Origin: UBA1672 sp050633325
Lineage (GTDB): Bacteria > Pseudomonadota > Alphaproteobacteria > Micavibrionales > Micavibrionaceae
Direction: 5' to 3'
Length of the DNA: 64,000 bases
NCBI GenBank assembly: GCA_050633325.1
Contig: JBOEGH010000002.1
Span: forward strand, 194,450 to 258,449
This document shows positions 1 to 9,337 of this stretch, in pieces; the first letter of the stretch is position 1; every line of letters begins with the position of its first letter. The notes under the pieces were generated by a model. It did no database searches, was not told the origin of the DNA, and saw only the letters and a list, made by a program, of their open reading frames with translations. A program made the translations under genes and the position numbers.

Positions 1-308
1 ATATTAAGCAATTGTCGCAACTAACATTTCAAGAACCTGATTTAGATAAATTCCCTGCCTTAATGTATGCGTATAAATGCGTTAAGTTAGGCCAGAGCGC
101 ATGTATTACCTTGAATGCCGCTAATGAGGTGGCTGTTGACTTATTTTTACGCAAAAAAATAAACTTTTCCGGCATTATGGATATTGTTTCCTATGCTGTT
201 GATGATTTCTACCCAGAGATATCGGATAGATCGTTAAAAACGGTTGAAGATATAGTGGAATTAGATAACACTGTTCGTCTAGCTGTTGAACGTTTTAACC
301 AAACATAG
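1..308 (+). CDS. dxr: 1-deoxy-D-xylulose 5-phosphate reductoisomerase, C-terminal part
   Basis: This is the C-terminal ~100 residues of DXR, the NADPH-dependent enzyme that makes 2-C-methyl-D-erythritol 4-phosphate in the non-mevalonate isoprenoid pathway. The reading frame is open to the left edge (first full codon at base 3), so the TTG at base 12 is internal and not a start. The stretch LTFQEPDLDKFP and the motif LNAANEVAVD are family signatures of the C-terminal half. It ends 24 bp before the first rseP, the usual uppS-cdsA-dxr-rseP-bamA order. Two later pathway enzymes, ispDF and ispG, are also in this window. Confidence 0.93.
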   Translation, partial: IKQLSQLTFQEPDLDKFPALMYAYKCVKLGQSACITLNAANEVAVDLFLRKKINFSGIMDIVSYAVDDFYPEISDRSLKTVEDIVELDNTVRLAVERFNQT

Positions 309-332
309 AATTTTAAGGATACGAAGCACGTT

Positions 333-1715
333 ATGGATATTTTTGGTCTTATTCAGGTAACCGGACAAAATATATGGATTTATGGGGGAGCATTCATACT
401 TGTTTTGAGTATCCTTGTCTTTGTACATGAATGGGGGCATTACATCGTTGCGCGTATGTGCGGTGTACGTGTGAATATGTTCTCTATTGGTTTTGGTAAA
501 GAAATATGGGGATTTAACGACAAAAACGGCACAAGATGGAAGTTATCTTTAATACCATTAGGTGGTTATGTTCAGTTGTTCGGTGATACTGATCCGGCAA
601 GTGCAGGTCATAGTGACGCCATCGAAGATGAAGATGGTGAAGTTCGTGAGATGACAGAGGAAGAAAAGGAAGTAGCATTCTTTACTAAACCGGTATGGCA
701 ACGTGCCGCGGTGGTTTTTGCAGGTCCCGCGATTAATTACCTATTCGCAATTATGCTGTTGACGGGGTTATACGTAACATACGGAAAACCTGTCTCTCCG
801 CCAACTGCTGCTGCTATCATGGCGGAAAGCAGCGCGGATGAACACGGCTTTGCTCCGCATGATGTTATTGTTTCAATTGACGGTAAACACATATCTTCAT
901 TTGGTGATATAAGGCGTGAAATGATGGTAGCCCTTGATGGAGAGAGGCATTTCGTTGTCAAACGTGGTGATGAATTAATAGACATTATGGCCAAGCCCAA
1001 ACGCCTTGAAATTGAAGATAAATTTGGTTTTAAAAGCTCTATTGGCTTGCTTGGATTGCTTAGTGCGGAACACGGTATTTCAATCAGTGGGATAACGCAT
1101 ATAGAAGGTAACGAAGTTAAATCTACCGCGGAGGCTCTTGCCGGAATTAAAAGTCGTTTAGATAAAACATTTACTATCAGCACTAAGCGTGGTGATGATA
1201 TTAAAACCATGACTATAAGTCCTGTTTCTAACATGAATTCTCATTTAGGAACGGCTGCTAGTGTTGAGGAAGAAGTTCTATACCTGTCTAATTTGCCTGC
1301 TAAGACTTATTCTCCGCATACTCTTATGACTGCTATACAATCTGCTATAAATGAATCATATGTTATGACGCGTAGTTCTCTCGAGGCGTTATGGCAGATG
1401 GTAGTAGGGGTTAGAAGCGCAACCGAGCTAGGCGGAATAATTCGTATTGGCGCAATTGCTGGCGACATGGCGCAACAAGGAATGGTTCCCTTAATACTTC
1501 TTATGGCTCTTTTATCTATTAATTTAGGTTTTATAAATTTGCTTCCCATACCTATGCTTGATGGTGGCCATTTATTGTTTTATTTCTTTGAGTCTATTCT
1601 TGGTAGACCAGTACCTGAAAAGTTTCAAGAATATGCGTTTAGGGCTGGATTCTTCTTTATTATAGGTCTTATGGCTTTTGCGAATTTGAACGACATTTAC
1701 CAACTGATTATTTAA
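333..1715 (+). CDS. rseP: RseP-type site-2 metalloprotease, first copy
   Basis: Inner-membrane zinc protease of the RseP/YaeL family (M50), which cleaves membrane substrates such as anti-sigma factors within the bilayer. The 460-residue protein has an N-terminal membrane segment carrying the zinc motif HEWGH (residues 32-36). A PDZ-type periplasmic region follows from about residue 150. C-terminal membrane segments hold the third-ligand motif NLLPIPMLDGG (D near residue 410). All catalytic elements are intact. It lies between dxr and a second RseP homologue in a tight same-strand run leading to bamA. It is closer to the usual RseP pattern around the LDGGH motif than the second copy, so it is the better candidate for the housekeeping enzyme. 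Confidence 0.9.
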   Translation: MDIFGLIQVTGQNIWIYGGAFILVLSILVFVHEWGHYIVARMCGVRVNMFSIGFGKEIWGFNDKNGTRWKLSLIPLGGYVQLFGDTDPASAGHSDAIEDEDGEVREMTEEEKEVAFFTKPVWQRAAVVFAGPAINYLFAIMLLTGLYVTYGKPVSPPTAAAIMAESSADEHGFAPHDVIVSIDGKHISSFGDIRREMMVALDGERHFVVKRGDELIDIMAKPKRLEIEDKFGFKSSIGLLGLLSAEHGISISGITHIEGNEVKSTAEALAGIKSRLDKTFTISTKRGDDIKTMTISPVSNMNSHLGTAASVEEEVLYLSNLPAKTYSPHTLMTAIQSAINESYVMTRSSLEALWQMVVGVRSATELGGIIRIGAIAGDMAQQGMVPLILLMALLSINLGFINLLPIPMLDGGHLLFYFFESILGRPVPEKFQEYAFRAGFFFIIGLMAFANLNDIYQLII

Positions 1716-1740
1716 CAATAATTACGTTACAGGAGGGCTT

Positions 1741-3141
1741 ATGGACACGACATCGTTGCTAATGCAGGACATTGCAGAAAATCTATTTTTTTATGGTTTA
1801 ATGTTTGTTGTGACCTTGGCAATTGTAATCATTGTTCATGAGTTTGGTCACTATTGGGCGGCAAAAAAATGCAAAGTTCATGTTGAGCAGTTTGCATTTG
1901 GTTTCGGTAAAGAGCTGTTTGGCTTTGGTGGTGGTGATCTTAAGACCAGATGGTCTTTTTGTGCCTTTCCTCTAGGTGGGTATGTTAAGCTGTTCGGTGA
2001 TGTGGATATCAATGATCCGGTGGTTTGGGATCACGAAAATGATTGCAAGCGAACATTAAGTGAGGAAGAGCTTAAACATGCTTTTTGCACCAAAACTGTA
2101 TGGCAGCGTATGTTCATCGTTGCCGCAGGCCCTGCTATAAACCTTCTTTTAACATTTTGTATATTCTGTTTTGTGTTCTCTACTTATGGACAACGGTCAA
2201 AGCCTTTAACCATTAACGGCGTTGCTGTTGACTCCGCTGCTTATAATGCCGGGTTTCAAACGGGTGATATCTTTGTAAAGATGGACGGCAAAAAGATACG
2301 CCGTATGGAGGATGTGTATGACCTTACTTGGTATGAGCTTCCACCTGTACCGCATGAATATACAATAATTCGTGATGGTAAAACTCTAAACATTACTTTA
2401 ACGGCAAGACATTTAGAATATACAAACAAAAAAGGCGTTGATAAAAGCCACGGACAAACGGGAATGATACGCCTTAATGCCATTGAATTCGAAGACTTTG
2501 AAACCGTTGAAGGTGTTTTGACAAATGGAGATCCTGATGTGGTAAGGGAGATGTTGTCTAACAAAATGGATAGAGATGTTCGCGTAGGTTGGCCGTTTAA
2601 AAAAGAACGTATTGATGAGTACATAATACATATACCCTCAGATATTAACGGTCATTGGGATGATCCCGATCATCAATATTATGACCGCATTCTGATGTCT
2701 GATCCTGACAAGCAATATTTTGTTCGTCTAAGCCCGTTTGAGGCAATTGGAAGGTCACTGTTTTCTATTAATAAAATCATTGTTGACGGGTATAAGCTTA
2801 TAAGTGTTGCACATAAGGGGAAAACTGATGAGCCCTTGTTGGGGGGCGTAAGTAAAATAAGTCAACATACGGCAAGAGCAGCAAAAGCAGGGTGGTATGA
2901 TTATGTGATGTTTGTTGCGGGGTTTTCCCTAATGATTGCGGTGATAAACTTGTTACCAATACCCGTTTTGGATGGTGGTTTTCTTGTCTTTTTGACTTAT
3001 GAAGCAATTAGAGGAAGGCCAGCGCCTATGCGTGTGCAAAATATTGCAATGATTATTGGTCTTATAATTATTGTGGGACTTATGATTATTGCTAACGTTA
3101 ATGACTTGATTTCTATGTTAAGTGATATAGAGTCTAGTTAA
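1741..3141 (+). CDS. RseP-like site-2 metalloprotease, second copy
   Basis: A second M50 site-2 protease (466 residues), 25 bp after the first and preceded by a strong AGGAGG at 1731-1736. It keeps HEFGH (residues 33-37) and INLLPIPVLDGG (D near residue 411), so it should be active. It differs strongly from its neighbour in the middle: the PDZ region (about 155-210) is followed by an acidic, aromatic-rich segment (for example HIPSDINGHWDDPDHQ) with no counterpart in copy one. The last metal-site motif reads LDGGF rather than LDGGH. The pair looks like an old duplication with divergence in substrate recognition. Which copy handles the sigma-E-like response cannot be told from sequence. Confidence 0.88.
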   Translation: MDTTSLLMQDIAENLFFYGLMFVVTLAIVIIVHEFGHYWAAKKCKVHVEQFAFGFGKELFGFGGGDLKTRWSFCAFPLGGYVKLFGDVDINDPVVWDHENDCKRTLSEEELKHAFCTKTVWQRMFIVAAGPAINLLLTFCIFCFVFSTYGQRSKPLTINGVAVDSAAYNAGFQTGDIFVKMDGKKIRRMEDVYDLTWYELPPVPHEYTIIRDGKTLNITLTARHLEYTNKKGVDKSHGQTGMIRLNAIEFEDFETVEGVLTNGDPDVVREMLSNKMDRDVRVGWPFKKERIDEYIIHIPSDINGHWDDPDHQYYDRILMSDPDKQYFVRLSPFEAIGRSLFSINKIIVDGYKLISVAHKGKTDEPLLGGVSKISQHTARAAKAGWYDYVMFVAGFSLMIAVINLLPIPVLDGGFLVFLTYEAIRGRPAPMRVQNIAMIIGLIIIVGLMIIANVNDLISMLSDIESS

Positions 3142-3165
3142 GAATCTTACTAAAATAGGCTTATC

Positions 3166-5448
3166 ATGAAATTTTCGAAATATTTTAAACTATATGCTCT
3201 TAGTTCTGCTGTTTTTGTTGCAGGTGTTGTTTCACCTGTATGCTCATATGCCGCGCAAATGGTTAAGAAAATTGAAATATCCGGAGTTCAAAGGATTGAG
3301 GAATCAACAATTGCCTCATATATGGATTTAAAAATCGGTGATCCTGTTGATAACGTCGCTACGGATAGAGCATTGAAAAGCTTGTTTGCTACAGGTCTTT
3401 TTGCAGATGTTAAGGTTGAACAGGTTAATGGCGTAGTGTCTGTAAAAGTTGTTGAGAACCCTGTTGTTAATATTATTACTTTCGAAGGTAATGATGCTAT
3501 TGAAGATGATGAGCTATTATCAGAGGTTCAATTACGCCAAAGACAAGTGTTCACCAGATCAAAGGTTCAATCAGATGTTAGCAGGCTTTACCAATTATAC
3601 AGAAGGCAAGGTCGCTTTTCTGTATCGATACAGCCTCAAATAATACAGTTAGACCAGAACCGAGTTAACTTGGTATTTGAAATACATGAAGGTGAAGTAA
3701 CAGACATTAAAAGTGTTAAGTTCATCGGAAACAGTAATTACAGCGACGGTAAACTTCGCAGTGTTATAAGTACGAAAGAAAGTGCTTGGTACAAATTCTT
3801 ATCAAGCAATGATCGCTATGACGCAGACCGTTTGGCTTATGACCAAGAATTATTAAGAGGGTTTTATGAATCTCAAGGTTATGCGGATTTCAACATTTTA
3901 TCTTCTGTAGCTGAGCTTTCTAATGATAAAGACAGTTTCTTCATAACGTTTACCGTAGAAGAAGGTCGCCGTTACAAAGTTGCAGGAACAGAAATTATAT
4001 CTGAAATTAAAGGTCTTGATGAGACTGTACTTAATGAAGCAATTACCTTTGATGTTGATGATTGGTATGATGCGGATCAGGTAAAGCGTACCGTTCAAAA
4101 AATGACGGATCAGCTTGGTGATCTTCAATATGCTTTTGTTGATATTCGCCCTGACATCAGAAAAGATCGTGAAAACGAAACTATTACGGTAGTATTTGCA
4201 ATAAATGAAACTCCTCGTGTGTTTGTTGAAAGAATTAATGTAAATGGTAACATACGTACGCTGGATAAAGTTCTTCGTAGGGAACTGGAAGTTGTTGAAG
4301 GAGACCCGTTTAACCGTTCGAAAATTGCTAAATCAGAACAGAATATAAGAAATATTAATTTCTTTGAAACCGTTGATTTGGAAGTAACGCAAGGATCTGC
4401 ACCTGATAAAACTGTTATCGATATTAATGTACAAGAAAAATCTACCGGTGAGCTATCTATCGGTGCAGGATTCTCTTCATCGGACGGGCCTTTGGCAGAC
4501 CTTAGAATTAGAGAGAGAAACCTTCTTGGTAAGGGGCAAGATCTTGTCCTATCTACGGTCATCGCAGGTGAAAAAAGCCAGATAGACTTTTCTTTCACTG
4601 AACCTTACTTCCTTGATCGTGATATTTCTGCTGGTATTGATTTATTCCACATTACGCGTGACCTTCAGGATGAGAGTTCATACGATCAAAAGCGTACAGG
4701 TGGTGGATTACGTGTTGGTTACCCTTTGTCAGAGAATTGGAGGCAGACAGTTAAACTGAGGTTCACTTCAAACGAAATTACAGATGTTGGTAGTGATGCA
4801 TCCAGATTTGTTCGTGACCAAGAGGGCGACAGAACAACTTTTGCACTGTCACAGAGGCTTTTCTATGATACCAGAGACAGTGCAATACTAACAACGAGCG
4901 GTACTACTTATTGGTTAGACACAGAAGTTGCAGGTCTTGGTGGCGATGCAAAATATGTGTCTGCAAAAACCGGTGCATCTTATTACCACCCTCTTGGTGA
5001 GACATGGAATGTTAATATCCTCGGTGAGGTTGGCGGGATACAAGCATATGGTGACTCTGATGTTGAAATTAATGAGCGTTATTTCTTAGGTGGATCAACA
5101 TTACGTGGTTTTGAGCGCTCTGGTGTTGGACCACGAGATAGCTCTACCAATGACTCTCTTGGTGGTAATTTCTTCTATAGGGGAAGTGTAGAGACATCAT
5201 TTCCGATTGGACTACCAAAAGAACTAGGGATCAAAGGTCACGCGTTTAGTGATGTGGGTTCTCTTTGGGATATTGATGAAACCGCTGCTGGTATTGACGA
5301 GGAAAACTCAATTCGTGCAACAGCAGGTTTGGGCTTGTCATGGAAATCCCCATTTGGTCCAATACGTGTTGATGTTGCTATTCCTTACCTGAAGGAAGAT
5401 TTCGACGAAGAAGAGAATTTCAGGTTTGATTTTGGTACACGCTTTTAA
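3166..5448 (+). CDS. bamA: Outer membrane protein assembly factor BamA
   Basis: Essential Omp85 protein that folds and inserts beta-barrel proteins into the outer membrane. The 760-residue product starts with a signal peptide of about 30 residues (cleavage near SYAA). Five POTRA domains follow, from about residue 32 to 420; the first opens with KKIEISGVQRIEE. The C-terminal 16-strand barrel carries the lid-loop signature GGSTLRGFERSGVGPRD and ends in a terminal phenylalanine (FDFGTRF). Length and order are normal for the family. It sits between the two proteases and skp, so protease, barrel assembly and chaperone genes are together. Confidence 0.97.
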   Translation: MKFSKYFKLYALSSAVFVAGVVSPVCSYAAQMVKKIEISGVQRIEESTIASYMDLKIGDPVDNVATDRALKSLFATGLFADVKVEQVNGVVSVKVVENPVVNIITFEGNDAIEDDELLSEVQLRQRQVFTRSKVQSDVSRLYQLYRRQGRFSVSIQPQIIQLDQNRVNLVFEIHEGEVTDIKSVKFIGNSNYSDGKLRSVISTKESAWYKFLSSNDRYDADRLAYDQELLRGFYESQGYADFNILSSVAELSNDKDSFFITFTVEEGRRYKVAGTEIISEIKGLDETVLNEAITFDVDDWYDADQVKRTVQKMTDQLGDLQYAFVDIRPDIRKDRENETITVVFAINETPRVFVERINVNGNIRTLDKVLRRELEVVEGDPFNRSKIAKSEQNIRNINFFETVDLEVTQGSAPDKTVIDINVQEKSTGELSIGAGFSSSDGPLADLRIRERNLLGKGQDLVLSTVIAGEKSQIDFSFTEPYFLDRDISAGIDLFHITRDLQDESSYDQKRTGGGLRVGYPLSENWRQTVKLRFTSNEITDVGSDASRFVRDQEGDRTTFALSQRLFYDTRDSAILTTSGTTYWLDTEVAGLGGDAKYVSAKTGASYYHPLGETWNVNILGEVGGIQAYGDSDVEINERYFLGGSTLRGFERSGVGPRDSSTNDSLGGNFFYRGSVETSFPIGLPKELGIKGHAFSDVGSLWDIDETAAGIDEENSIRATAGLGLSWKSPFGPIRVDVAIPYLKEDFDEEENFRFDFGTRF

Positions 5449-5493
5449 TAGAGTGTCAAATTAACAAACACACATTTGAAATAGGAATTTAAT

Positions 5494-6036
5494 ATGAAGT
5501 TTGGTTATCTACGAACTATATTTGCTGTGGCTTTTACTGTATTTTGCTTGTCTACTACTCATGCAAGAGCGGAAGCTAATATTGCCGTTATTGATATCGA
5601 TATGATATTGGTTAAGTCAAAGGCGGCAGTGTCGATCAAAAAGCAGGTTGAAAGTAAACGTAAAGAGTTTTTGCAGGAAATTAAAACTGCTGAAGATAAG
5701 TTACGCACAGATCAAAAGAGTTTGGAAAAAAAGCGTAGTGAACTTTCAAAGGAAGAGTTTCTTAAGCAAATTCAGGGTTTTGAGAGTAGACGTTTGGTTG
5801 CACGTAAAAAGATTCAAGAAAAAAAGCAAAAGTTAGAAAAAGCTTATTCAGAAGTGATGAGCAACCTTACAAAATCAATATATGAGGTTTGTCAAAAAAT
5901 TGCTGTTGAAGATAAAATTGATCTTATCATTACACGCCAGAATATCGTTGTTGGAAGTATGTCTTTAGATATAACGGAAAAGGCGATGGAGCGTTTAAAC
6001 AAGAAAACTCCCAAGTTGTCTCTTAAAGTAAAATAA
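5494..6036 (+). CDS. skp: Periplasmic chaperone Skp/OmpH family
   Basis: Small periplasmic chaperone (180 residues) that keeps unfolded outer membrane proteins soluble on their way to BamA. The N-terminal signal peptide is about 28 residues (cleavage near ARAEA). Then comes the conserved ANIAVIDIDMIL start and a long lysine/glutamate-rich coiled coil (about residues 45-130), as expected for the tentacle helices. It lies 45 bp after bamA and 10 bp before lpxD, the common bamA-skp-lpxD arrangement. Confidence 0.92.
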   Translation: MKFGYLRTIFAVAFTVFCLSTTHARAEANIAVIDIDMILVKSKAAVSIKKQVESKRKEFLQEIKTAEDKLRTDQKSLEKKRSELSKEEFLKQIQGFESRRLVARKKIQEKKQKLEKAYSEVMSNLTKSIYEVCQKIAVEDKIDLIITRQNIVVGSMSLDITEKAMERLNKKTPKLSLKVK

Positions 6037-6046
6037 TTGTTTTCTA

Positions 6047-7072
6047 ATGGCTGATCCTCGTTTCTTTAAAAAATCAAAAAGCTTTTCTGTCTCTGAAATT
6101 TGTGAAATTTCCGGGGCAGAAACCGTTGATGATTCAATAGAAAATATATTGTTGGATGATGTCGCGCCATTGCATAATGCGAAAAGCAATCATTTGTCTT
6201 TTTTGGATAATGTAAAATACAAGAAAGACTTTATTAGCACTAAAGCGGGAGCATGCTTCGTTTCACGTGAAATGGTTGAACATGCGCCTGAGGGGCTTTT
6301 GTGCCTTATAACTTCAACACCATATAAATCCTATGCATTGGCTGCTCAGGCTTTTTATCCTGAAATATATTCTGCACAGGATGCAAATATAAGTGACCAC
6401 GCAATTATTGATAAAACGGCAATAATTGCAGATAATGTATCAATTGGTCACGGTGCAGTTATTGGCAGTAATGTGGTAATTGGTGAATTTAGTCGTATTG
6501 AAGCGAACACGGTGATTAATAACAATGTAGAAATTGGATCTCATTGTAGGATTGGTAATAATGTTACTATCTCATATGCACTGATAGGTGATTATGTACG
6601 TGTTTATCCCGGTGCAAGAATTGGTCAAGATGGATTTGGTTTTGCCATCTCTCTTTCCGGGCATGTAAAAGTCCCGCAGTTAGGGCGCGTTATTATTGAG
6701 AGCCATGTTGAGATTGGTTCTAATACCACGATTGACCGTGGTTCAGGTCCGGATACAATAATTGGGCAGGGCACATGGATTGATAATCTTGTGCAAATTG
6801 GCCATAATGTGGAAATTGGACGTGGTTGCGTTATTGTTGCGCAAGTAGGTATATCTGGTTCAGCAAAAATTCAAGACTACGTTGCTATCGGTGGTCAAGT
6901 TGGAGTTGCAGGTCATATTACTGTCGGTTCAGGTGCGCGAATAGGTGCGCAAGCAGGCGTTATCTCTGACGTTCCTTGTGGTGAGGAATATTTAGGATCT
7001 CCTGCGTTTCCTAAATCACAGTTTTTTAGGCAAGTGGCGGCACTTAACCGCTTAATAAAAAAGAAAAAGTAA
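6047..7072 (+). CDS. lpxD: UDP-3-O-(3-hydroxyacyl)glucosamine N-acyltransferase LpxD
   Basis: Third enzyme of lipid A synthesis; it adds the second 3-hydroxyacyl chain, to the amino group, from acyl-ACP. The 341-residue protein has the N-terminal uridine-binding domain (about 1-105). A long left-handed beta-helix of hexapeptide repeats follows (about 110-310), including GHGAVIGSNVVIG. The catalytic histidine is in QIGHNV (His253). A basic C-terminal tail ends in KKKK. It lies between skp and fabZ in the lipid A cluster. Confidence 0.96.
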   Translation: MADPRFFKKSKSFSVSEICEISGAETVDDSIENILLDDVAPLHNAKSNHLSFLDNVKYKKDFISTKAGACFVSREMVEHAPEGLLCLITSTPYKSYALAAQAFYPEIYSAQDANISDHAIIDKTAIIADNVSIGHGAVIGSNVVIGEFSRIEANTVINNNVEIGSHCRIGNNVTISYALIGDYVRVYPGARIGQDGFGFAISLSGHVKVPQLGRVIIESHVEIGSNTTIDRGSGPDTIIGQGTWIDNLVQIGHNVEIGRGCVIVAQVGISGSAKIQDYVAIGGQVGVAGHITVGSGARIGAQAGVISDVPCGEEYLGSPAFPKSQFFRQVAALNRLIKKKK

Positions 7073-7110
7073 GATTAACTACGTTAAATATATAAAAGTA
7101 AGGTGTTAAA

Positions 7111-7578
7111 ATGACAGAAGACAGTAAAGATCAGATAGATATAAATGGTATTATGGACATGATACCTCATCGTTATCCAATTTTATTGATAGATCGTATA
7201 TTGGAACTGGAATCAGGTGAAAGCGCAACAAGCTTAAAGAATGTTACAATAAATGAGCCTCACTTTAACGGACACTTTCCTGGCTTTCCTGTTATGCCAG
7301 GGGTCTTAATAATTGAGGCTATGGCACAGACATCGGCATTGGTCGTCGTTGACTTCCTTGGTAAAGAAGCTGAGGGTAAAGTTGTGTATTTTATGACAAT
7401 CGATAGCGCCCGCTTTCGCAAGCCTGTTACACCAGGTGATAGTATGCATGTTCATGTTGAAAAAATACAATCTCGAGGGCCTGTATGGAAATTCAAAGGG
7501 GTTGCAACTGTTGACGGTAAAGTGTGTGCTGAGGCAAAGTTCAGTGCGATGATCACAGATACGCAATCAACAGCGTAA
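7111..7578 (+). CDS. fabZ: 3-hydroxyacyl-[ACP] dehydratase FabZ
   Basis: Hot-dog-fold dehydratase of type II fatty acid synthesis that competes with LpxA for 3-hydroxyacyl-ACP. The 155-residue protein shows IPHRYPILLIDRI near the N-terminus. The active-site segment HFPGFPVMPGVLIIEAMAQ has catalytic His55 and Glu69. It is preceded by an AAGGTG ribosome-binding site and lies between lpxD and lpxA, the normal place in proteobacteria. It is probably transcribed with lpxD. A hairpin after its stop may separate it partly from lpxA. Confidence 0.96.
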   Translation: MTEDSKDQIDINGIMDMIPHRYPILLIDRILELESGESATSLKNVTINEPHFNGHFPGFPVMPGVLIIEAMAQTSALVVVDFLGKEAEGKVVYFMTIDSARFRKPVTPGDSMHVHVEKIQSRGPVWKFKGVATVDGKVCAEAKFSAMITDTQSTA

Positions 7579-7612
7579 TTCAAAACTCTATAAATTAAGA
7601 ACTGAAATAATC

Positions 7613-7640
7613 AGTAACAAAGCGTTACTTGTTCTTTTTT
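7613..7640 (+). terminator. Possible weak terminator between fabZ and lpxA
   Basis: A 6-bp stem AGTAAC / GTTACT (7613-7618 and 7624-7629) with loop AAAGC is followed, after five bases, by a run of six T (7635-7640). The stem is short and the T run is offset, so this would be a partial terminator or an attenuation point inside the lipid A operon. Confidence 0.35.
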
Positions 7641-7646
7641 GTTAAT

Positions 7647-7667
7647 ATATTATCATATTGATAATAT
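7647..7667. promoter_or_regulatory. AT-rich perfect dyad upstream of lpxA
   Basis: ATATTATCA-TAT-TGATAATAT is a perfect 9-bp inverted repeat with a 3-base centre, 28 bp before the lpxA ATG at 7696. It may be an operator or a promoter element in the longest gap of the lipid A cluster. In a strongly AT-rich genome it may also be chance. No regulator is assigned. Confidence 0.3.
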
Positions 7668-7695
7668 TAATCTAACTAATCACCGAAGAATTCAT

Positions 7696-8490
7696 ATGCC
7701 AAATAATATTCATCCAACTGCAATAGTTCATGAAAACGCGGTCATAGGCGACAATGTTGGAATAGGTGCCTATTGCGTTGTCGGCGAAAATGTATCTCTG
7801 GCAGATAATGTGAACCTTCGTTCCCATGTATGTATAGAGGGGCATACTTCTATTGGTGAAGGATGTGACATATTTCCTTTTGCGTCTTTGGGCGCTCCTC
7901 CGCAGGATCTTAAATTTGCGGGTGAAGTTACAAAGCTGATAATTGGTAAAAACAACACTATACGTGAGCATGTTACGATGAACCCCGGTACCAAACATGG
8001 GGCAATGCAAACAGTTATAGGTGATAATTGTTTATTTATGATGTCCTCACATGTTGCACATGATTGTATTGTTGGAAATAATGTTATCATGGCTAATAAC
8101 GCTACGATTGCAGGTCATGTAGAGGTAGGCGATTTTGTTGTTATAGGCGGCCTGTCAGCGGTTCATCAATTTGCTCGTATAGGTGATCATGCAATTATCG
8201 GCGGAATGTCAGGTGTTGAAAATGACGTCATCCCATATGGTCGTGTTAAAGGTGAAAGAGCATCTCTTGCTGGATTAAACCTTATAGGTTTAGAGCGTCG
8301 TGGATTTGAAAAGGCTGAAATCAGACAATTACAGCGTGCATTCAATCAGCTCTTTGGTGATGAGGGTACTTTGGAGCAAAGGCTTGATATGGTTTCATCA
8401 GACTTCCCGGATGATAACTTGATATCTACGATTGTTGAGTTTGCGCGCGCAAAGAGTAGTTTTCCGTTATGCCAGCCACGCAAAAAATAG
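7696..8490 (+). CDS. lpxA: Acyl-[ACP]-UDP-N-acetylglucosamine O-acyltransferase LpxA
   Basis: First enzyme of lipid A synthesis; it transfers a 3-hydroxyacyl chain to UDP-GlcNAc. I start at ATG 7696 (MPNNIHPTAIV), giving 264 residues, close to the usual ~262. An in-frame TTG at 7639 would add 19 unconserved residues. The left-handed beta-helix is clear through residue ~190, with catalytic His122 in HVAHDC. The C-terminal helical part contains GLERRGF. Its last 22 bases overlap the lpxI start. Confidence 0.96.
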   Translation: MPNNIHPTAIVHENAVIGDNVGIGAYCVVGENVSLADNVNLRSHVCIEGHTSIGEGCDIFPFASLGAPPQDLKFAGEVTKLIIGKNNTIREHVTMNPGTKHGAMQTVIGDNCLFMMSSHVAHDCIVGNNVIMANNATIAGHVEVGDFVVIGGLSAVHQFARIGDHAIIGGMSGVENDVIPYGRVKGERASLAGLNLIGLERRGFEKAEIRQLQRAFNQLFGDEGTLEQRLDMVSSDFPDDNLISTIVEFARAKSSFPLCQPRKK

Positions 8491-9311
8491 ATATAGAAAA
8501 GCTAGGTATTATCGCAGGTGGCGGGGATCTTCCCTTTCATTTAGTCTCTACTTGTAAGGATAGTGGTATAACGCCTTACATTATTGGCTTGAAGGGGCAT
8601 ACAGACCCAAATCTAATGGACAGTCATGACCACATCTGGCTTGATCTTGGCGCTGTTGGTAAAGTGATTTCATTCTTTAAATCTAACGATGTTACTGATC
8701 TAGTGTTGATTGGTAAAGTAAAGCGTCCATCGTTCAAGGAAATAAAGCCGGATATTAAGGCTGTTAAAATACTATCTCGTATAGGGTTGCGTGCTTTAGG
8801 TGATAACGGTCTTCTGGAATTGTTAAAAGAGGAATTGGAAAGTGAAGGCTTCAAGCTTCATGGTGTTCATAACTTCTGTGATAACTTGTTAGTTAAGGAA
8901 GGGTGTATTGGCAGCTTAGAGCCACATAAAGATGACTGGGACAGCATAAATTTTGGTTTGAAAGCCTCTCAGGTAAACGGTTCTTTAGATATAGGCCAGT
9001 CTGTGATTGTGCAAAATGGTATGATTATTGGAGTAGAGGCGGTTGAAGGTACTGATGCATTAATGGATAGGTGTAAACATCTTCAACAAAAAGGCCGCGG
9101 TGGTATATTGGTTAAAACACGCAAACCCCAGCAAAGTAAAGAGCTTGATATGCCTACTATTGGCGTGAATACAATAGAGAATGCACATAGAGCAGGATTG
9201 TCTGGCATAGTCATACATGCAAACAACGTAATGGTTGTTGATACAAAAAAAGTTGCTAACTGTGCGGATAAATATAAAATATTCGTAATTGCTGTTAATG
9301 TAGACACTTAA
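8469..9311 (+). CDS. lpxI: UDP-2,3-diacylglucosamine diphosphatase LpxI
   Basis: LpxI (formerly DUF1009) hydrolyses UDP-2,3-diacylglucosamine to lipid X. It replaces LpxH in many alphaproteobacteria. The 280-residue protein opens with LGIIAGGGDLPFHLV, the family N-terminal signature, and has VKRPSFKEIKPD and the C-terminal substrate-domain segment GRGGILVKTRKPQQ. It overlaps lpxA by 22 bp, so it is probably translationally coupled, and lies just before lpxB, the next enzyme. Confidence 0.93.
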   Translation: MPATQKIDIEKLGIIAGGGDLPFHLVSTCKDSGITPYIIGLKGHTDPNLMDSHDHIWLDLGAVGKVISFFKSNDVTDLVLIGKVKRPSFKEIKPDIKAVKILSRIGLRALGDNGLLELLKEELESEGFKLHGVHNFCDNLLVKEGCIGSLEPHKDDWDSINFGLKASQVNGSLDIGQSVIVQNGMIIGVEAVEGTDALMDRCKHLQQKGRGGILVKTRKPQQSKELDMPTIGVNTIENAHRAGLSGIVIHANNVMVVDTKKVANCADKYKIFVIAVNVDT

Positions 9312-9337
9312 ATTAACATTATATCTGAGGGTTATAT

